Assembly (NCBI GenBank): GCA_029266815.1
Contig: JAQSWC010000073.1
Span: 1 to 7,949, forward strand
Reading direction: 5' to 3'
DNA length: 7,949 nucleotides
Origin: Paucimonas sp.
Lineage (GTDB): Bacteria; Pseudomonadota; Gammaproteobacteria; Burkholderiales; Burkholderiaceae_D
Shown here: positions 5,207-7,949 of the stretch, piece after piece
How the letters are laid out: each line of letters begins with the position of its first letter
How positions within the stretch are numbered: position 1 is the stretch's first letter
Translations under genes and position numbers: made by a program
Notes under the pieces: generated by a model
What the model saw: the letters and a program-made list of their open reading frames with translations, nothing else
Told to the model about the DNA's origin: nothing
Databases searched by the model: none

Positions 5207-7000
5207 ATGGACAATATTCGTAATTTTTCCATCATCGCGCACATCGATCACGGCAAGTCGACGCTGGCCGATCGCATCATCCAGTTGTGCGGCGGCCTAT
5301 CAGACCGTGAAATGGAAGCACAAGTCCTGGACTCGATGGATCTCGAGCGCGAGCGAGGCATCACCATCAAGGCGCAGACCGCAGCACTGAGCTACAAGGC
5401 GCGCAACGGCACCGTTTACAACCTCAATCTCATCGATACGCCGGGCCATGTGGACTTCAGCTATGAAGTCAGCCGTTCGCTTTCAGCTTGCGAAGGCGCG
5501 CTGCTAGTGGTCGACGCATCGCAGGGGGTGGAAGCGCAGACGGTGGCGAACTGCTATACGGCGATCGATCTGGGCGTGGAAGTGGTTCCGGTGCTGAACA
5601 AGATCGATCTTCCGTCCGCCAATCCCGAGAACGCCATCAGCGAAATCGAGGAAGTGATCGGCATCGATGCAGCCGATGCGGTCCGCTGCTCGGCGAAAAC
5701 GGGCGTCGGTGTCGAGGATGTGCTGGAGTCGATCATCGCCCAGGTGCCACCGCCCAAGGGCGATCCCGAAGCGCCTTTGCAGGCGCTGATCGTCGATTCC
5801 TGGTTCGATAATTATGTGGGTGTGGTGATGCTGGTGCGTGTCATGAACGGCACCTTGCGTCCCAAGGACAAGATTCTGCTGATGGCGACCGGTTCCCAGC
5901 ATTTGACAGAAAGCGTAGGCGTATTCACGCCGAAGTCTCTGACACGTGAATCTCTCTCAGCCGGACAGGTAGGTTTCGTCATTGCTGGCATCAAAGAACT
6001 GAAGGCCGCCCGCGTGGGCGATACCGTGACCCTGGCGGGGCGACCAGCCAGAGAGCCGCTGCCAGGTTTCAAGGAAGTGCAGCCGCAGGTGTTTGCCGGA
6101 CTGTTTCCGGTTGAGGCCAACCAGTACGATGCACTTCGCGACTCCCTGGAAAAGCTCAAACTGAACGACGCCGCCTTGCAATACGAACCCGAGGTGTCGC
6201 AGGCACTGGGATTCGGATTCCGCTGCGGCTTCCTGGGCCTGTTGCATATGGAGATCGTGCAGGAGCGCCTGGAGCGTGAGTTCGACATGGATCTCATCAC
6301 TACGGCGCCTACCGTGGTGTATGAAGTGCAGATGCGTGACGGCATGGTAATTCTGGTCGACAATCCATCGAAGATGCCCGATCCGTCCAAAGTGGAAGAG
6401 ATTCGTGAGCCCATCGTCACGGTGCACCTTTACATGCCGCAGGAGTACGTGGGCTCCGTGATCACGCTGTGTACACAGAAGCGCGGCGTCCAGATGGACA
6501 TGAGCTATCACGGCAAGCAGGTCAAGCTGACCTATGAAATGCCGATGGCTGAGATCGTGCTCGACTTCTTCGACCGGCTCAAATCCACTTCGCGTGGTTA
6601 CGCGTCGATGGAATACGAGTTCAAGGAATATCGCGCCTCGGATGTGGTGAAGGTCGACATGCTGATCAACAGCGAGAAAGTAGATGCCCTGGCCATCATA
6701 GTCCATCGTTCCAACAGCCAATACCGCGGCCGAGCCGTAGCGGCCAAGATGCGCGAACTAATTCCACGGCAGATGTTCGACGTCGCGATCCAGGCCGCTA
6801 TTGGCTCAAACATCATTTCACGTGAAAACGTGAAGGCGCTGCGCAAGAACGTGCTGGCAAAGTGCTACGGCGGCGATATCAGCCGCAAACGCAAGTTGCT
6901 CGAAAAGCAGAAGGCTGGCAAGAAACGCATGAAGCAAGTCGGTTCGGTCGAGATTCCGCAGGAAGCCTTTCTTGCGATCCTGCAGGTGGAAGAAAAATGA
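5207..7000 (+). CDS. lepA: Elongation factor 4 (back-translocating GTPase LepA)
   Basis: This is a 597-residue translational GTPase, the usual family length (E. coli 599). It acts on ribosomes; EF4 has been linked to back-translocation and, in more recent work, to initiation and 30S maturation. GTP-binding motifs are all present: P-loop AHIDHGKST (11-19), switch I RGITI (50-54), DTPGH (77-81), NKID (131-134) and SAK (162-164). The EF-G-like domains follow, with GFGFRCGFLGLLHMEI in domain III and PQEYVGSVI in domain V. The LepA-specific C-terminal domain is intact, with NVLAKCYGGDISRKRKLLEK and GSVEIPQEAFLAIL. ATG 5207 gives the conserved start MDNIRNFSIIAHIDHGK. No ribosome binding site is visible before it, which is unusual for this locus. 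The stop overlaps the lepB start, so the two are translated as a pair. Confidence 0.98.
   Translation: MDNIRNFSIIAHIDHGKSTLADRIIQLCGGLSDREMEAQVLDSMDLERERGITIKAQTAALSYKARNGTVYNLNLIDTPGHVDFSYEVSRSLSACEGALLVVDASQGVEAQTVANCYTAIDLGVEVVPVLNKIDLPSANPENAISEIEEVIGIDAADAVRCSAKTGVGVEDVLESIIAQVPPPKGDPEAPLQALIVDSWFDNYVGVVMLVRVMNGTLRPKDKILLMATGSQHLTESVGVFTPKSLTRESLSAGQVGFVIAGIKELKAARVGDTVTLAGRPAREPLPGFKEVQPQVFAGLFPVEANQYDALRDSLEKLKLNDAALQYEPEVSQALGFGFRCGFLGLLHMEIVQERLEREFDMDLITTAPTVVYEVQMRDGMVILVDNPSKMPDPSKVEEIREPIVTVHLYMPQEYVGSVITLCTQKRGVQMDMSYHGKQVKLTYEMPMAEIVLDFFDRLKSTSRGYASMEYEFKEYRASDVVKVDMLINSEKVDALAIIVHRSNSQYRGRAVAAKMRELIPRQMFDVAIQAAIGSNIISRENVKALRKNVLAKCYGGDISRKRKLLEKQKAGKKRMKQVGSVEIPQEAFLAILQVEEK
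6816..6827 (+). repeat. Palindrome TTTCACGTGAAA (parS-like core) inside lepA
   Basis: This perfect 12-bp palindrome equals the core of the ParB site parS (TGTTTCACGTGAAACA). The two flanking bases on each side do not match (CA and AC instead of TG and CA). It lies in lepA codons for the conserved I-S-R-E-N segment, so it may be a by-product of coding. Confidence 0.3.
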
Positions 7001-7905
7001 CGGTGCAATCGATACTCGGCAATTTTGCGCTGATTCTTTTTGTATTGATGGTGGTAACCGGAATCATCTGGTTTCTCGATGTCTTTCACCTCGCCAGAAG
7101 ACGGCGCCTGCATGCGGACCGGGCCCTGGCGGAGTTCGACGCTAGGCAAGCAGCATCGGCCGGGGACGAAAAGGCGGACCCGCGCGTACGTGCAGAGTTG
7201 GAAGCAAAAATTCTGCATCAGCCGGTCTGGATAGAATATTCCGGCAGCTTTTTTCCGGTCATTGCGCTGGTCTTCTTCCTGAGGTCCTTCCTCTACGAGC
7301 CCTTCAAGATTCCGTCCAGTTCCATGGTGCCCACTTTGGTAGTGGGAGACCTTATTTTGGTAAACAAGTATGCCTATGGCGTACGGTTGCCAATCATTAA
7401 TAAAAAGATAATTGATGTAGGCGCTCCCCAACGGGGGGATGTGATGGTTTTTAAGTACCCTGAAGATCCGTCGCTTGATTACATTAAGCGTGTCATTGGC
7501 CTGCCGGGAGATAAAATTTCCTATAAAAACAAGCGCTTGGAGATAAATGGACAGGCTCTGAGGTATGAAAAGCTGCCCGATTATCTGCATGAGGAGCAGT
7601 TGACCTATTCGGAGCAATTTTCGGAAAGCCTCAACGGAAGGGTGCACAATATCGTCCTGGATGAACACAAGCCTGGATTTATACAAGGAGCTCGTGATTT
7701 CCCGAATCGCAAAATGTGCGTCTATGATGCAGAGGGTGTGACCTGTACCGTGCCGGAAGGAAGCTACTTCATGATGGGTGACAACCGCGACAACAGTGCA
7801 GACAGCCGTTACTGGGGATTCGTGCCGGAAAAGAATATTGTGGGAAAAGCCTTTTTTGTATGGATGAATCTGGGTAATTTGAAACGCATAGGCAGTTTTA
7901 AATAG
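6997..7905 (+). CDS. lepB: Signal peptidase I
   Basis: This is a 302-residue inner-membrane protease that removes signal peptides from exported proteins. TM1 spans about residues 8-29, followed by a basic cytoplasmic loop (ARRRR) and a linker rich in Ala and charged residues, and TM2 spans about 83-100. The catalytic Ser109 lies in IPSSSMVPTL (105-114), where many relatives have IPSGSM, and the catalytic Lys164 in DYIKRVIGLPGD (161-172). Box D RGDVMVFKYPEDP (146-158) and box E GDNRDNSADSRYWGFV are intact. The start is ATG 6997, which overlaps the lepA stop as ATGA; AGGTGGA lies 6 bases before it. An in-frame start at 6862 would add 45 residues from lepA in another frame and is unlikely. The middle of the gene is clearly more AT-rich than lepA. 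Confidence 0.97.
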   Translation: MTVQSILGNFALILFVLMVVTGIIWFLDVFHLARRRRLHADRALAEFDARQAASAGDEKADPRVRAELEAKILHQPVWIEYSGSFFPVIALVFFLRSFLYEPFKIPSSSMVPTLVVGDLILVNKYAYGVRLPIINKKIIDVGAPQRGDVMVFKYPEDPSLDYIKRVIGLPGDKISYKNKRLEINGQALRYEKLPDYLHEEQLTYSEQFSESLNGRVHNIVLDEHKPGFIQGARDFPNRKMCVYDAEGVTCTVPEGSYFMMGDNRDNSADSRYWGFVPEKNIVGKAFFVWMNLGNLKRIGSFK

Positions 7906-7914
7906 GGTAGAAAA

Positions 7915-7949
7915 ATGAAAAAATATCTCAGACAGACGCAACATGGCCT
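7915..7949 (+). CDS. Start of a DUF4845-like protein (3' end outside window)
   Basis: ATG 7915 follows the lepB stop by 9 bases, with GGGTAG nearby as a possible ribosome binding site. Eleven complete codons are visible (MKKYLRQTQHG) and the twelfth begins CT, so it must be Leu. A short basic N-terminus ending in Q-x-G-L, leading into a hydrophobic segment, is how the DUF4845 membrane proteins found after lepB in betaproteobacteria begin. The call rests on this short stretch and on position, so it is tentative. Confidence 0.5.
   Translation, partial: MKKYLRQTQHG

Noticed and set aside
5957..6721. Minus-strand open frame of 254 codons opposite lepA
   Set aside because: Shadow of lepA, with very high His content and no family pattern.
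6862..6996. In-frame N-terminal extension of lepB
   Set aside because: It would translate lepA codons in another frame; the basic, Ser/Gly-rich extension does not fit signal peptidase I, and ATG 6997 has a good ribosome binding site.
6865..7944. Long minus-strand open frame (359 codons) covering lepB
   Set aside because: It lies wholly opposite lepA/lepB coding sequence, has no recognisable domain or ribosome binding site, and its composition is explained by the codon bias of the true genes.

Overview
This window reads as ordinary core chromosome of a betaproteobacterium. The gene order fabF / small membrane protein / rpoE-rseA-rseB-mucD / thioredoxin-fold protein / lepA-lepB / DUF4845-like start is typical of that class. 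Protein details such as the long LepB linker and the RpoE N-terminus suggest Nitrosomonadales, perhaps near Nitrosospira; that placement is inference and was not tested. All genes lie on the plus strand. I see no mobile element, CRISPR array, tRNA or rRNA.

Layout. (1) Positions 1-333 hold the 3' end of fabF (fatty acid elongation), closed by a hairpin terminator. (2) Positions 388-861 encode a two-helix inner-membrane protein resembling YgfX/CptA. (3) Positions 862-958 form an AT-rich control region with a sigma-E-type promoter, consistent with RpoE driving its own operon. (4) Positions 959-4712 hold the envelope stress operon: sigma factor RpoE, membrane anti-sigma RseA, periplasmic RseB, and the periplasmic protease MucD/DegP. 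A strong intrinsic terminator follows at 4729-4762. (5) Positions 4769-5026 encode a small CxxC thioredoxin-fold protein whose start codon lies almost on that terminator. (6) Positions 5027-5206 are a non-coding leader with a promoter-like -10, an inverted repeat and a hairpin plus T7. (7) Positions 5207-7905 hold lepA (EF4) and lepB (signal peptidase I), overlapping by four bases (ATGA). (8) From 7915 the first codons of a DUF4845-like protein run off the window.

How it fits together. RseA should hold RpoE at the membrane and RseB should protect RseA from cleavage. When misfolded envelope proteins appear, RpoE is released and induces its own operon, including MucD, which degrades the damaged proteins. 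LepA acts on ribosomes, and LepB removes signal peptides from exported proteins, including in principle RseB and MucD. The genes share a protein export and envelope quality theme.

I found no clearly new system. The parts most worth a second look are non-coding: the terminator/start-codon squeeze before the thioredoxin-like gene, the hairpin leader before lepA, and the sigma-E-like promoter that supports a TTG start for rpoE.
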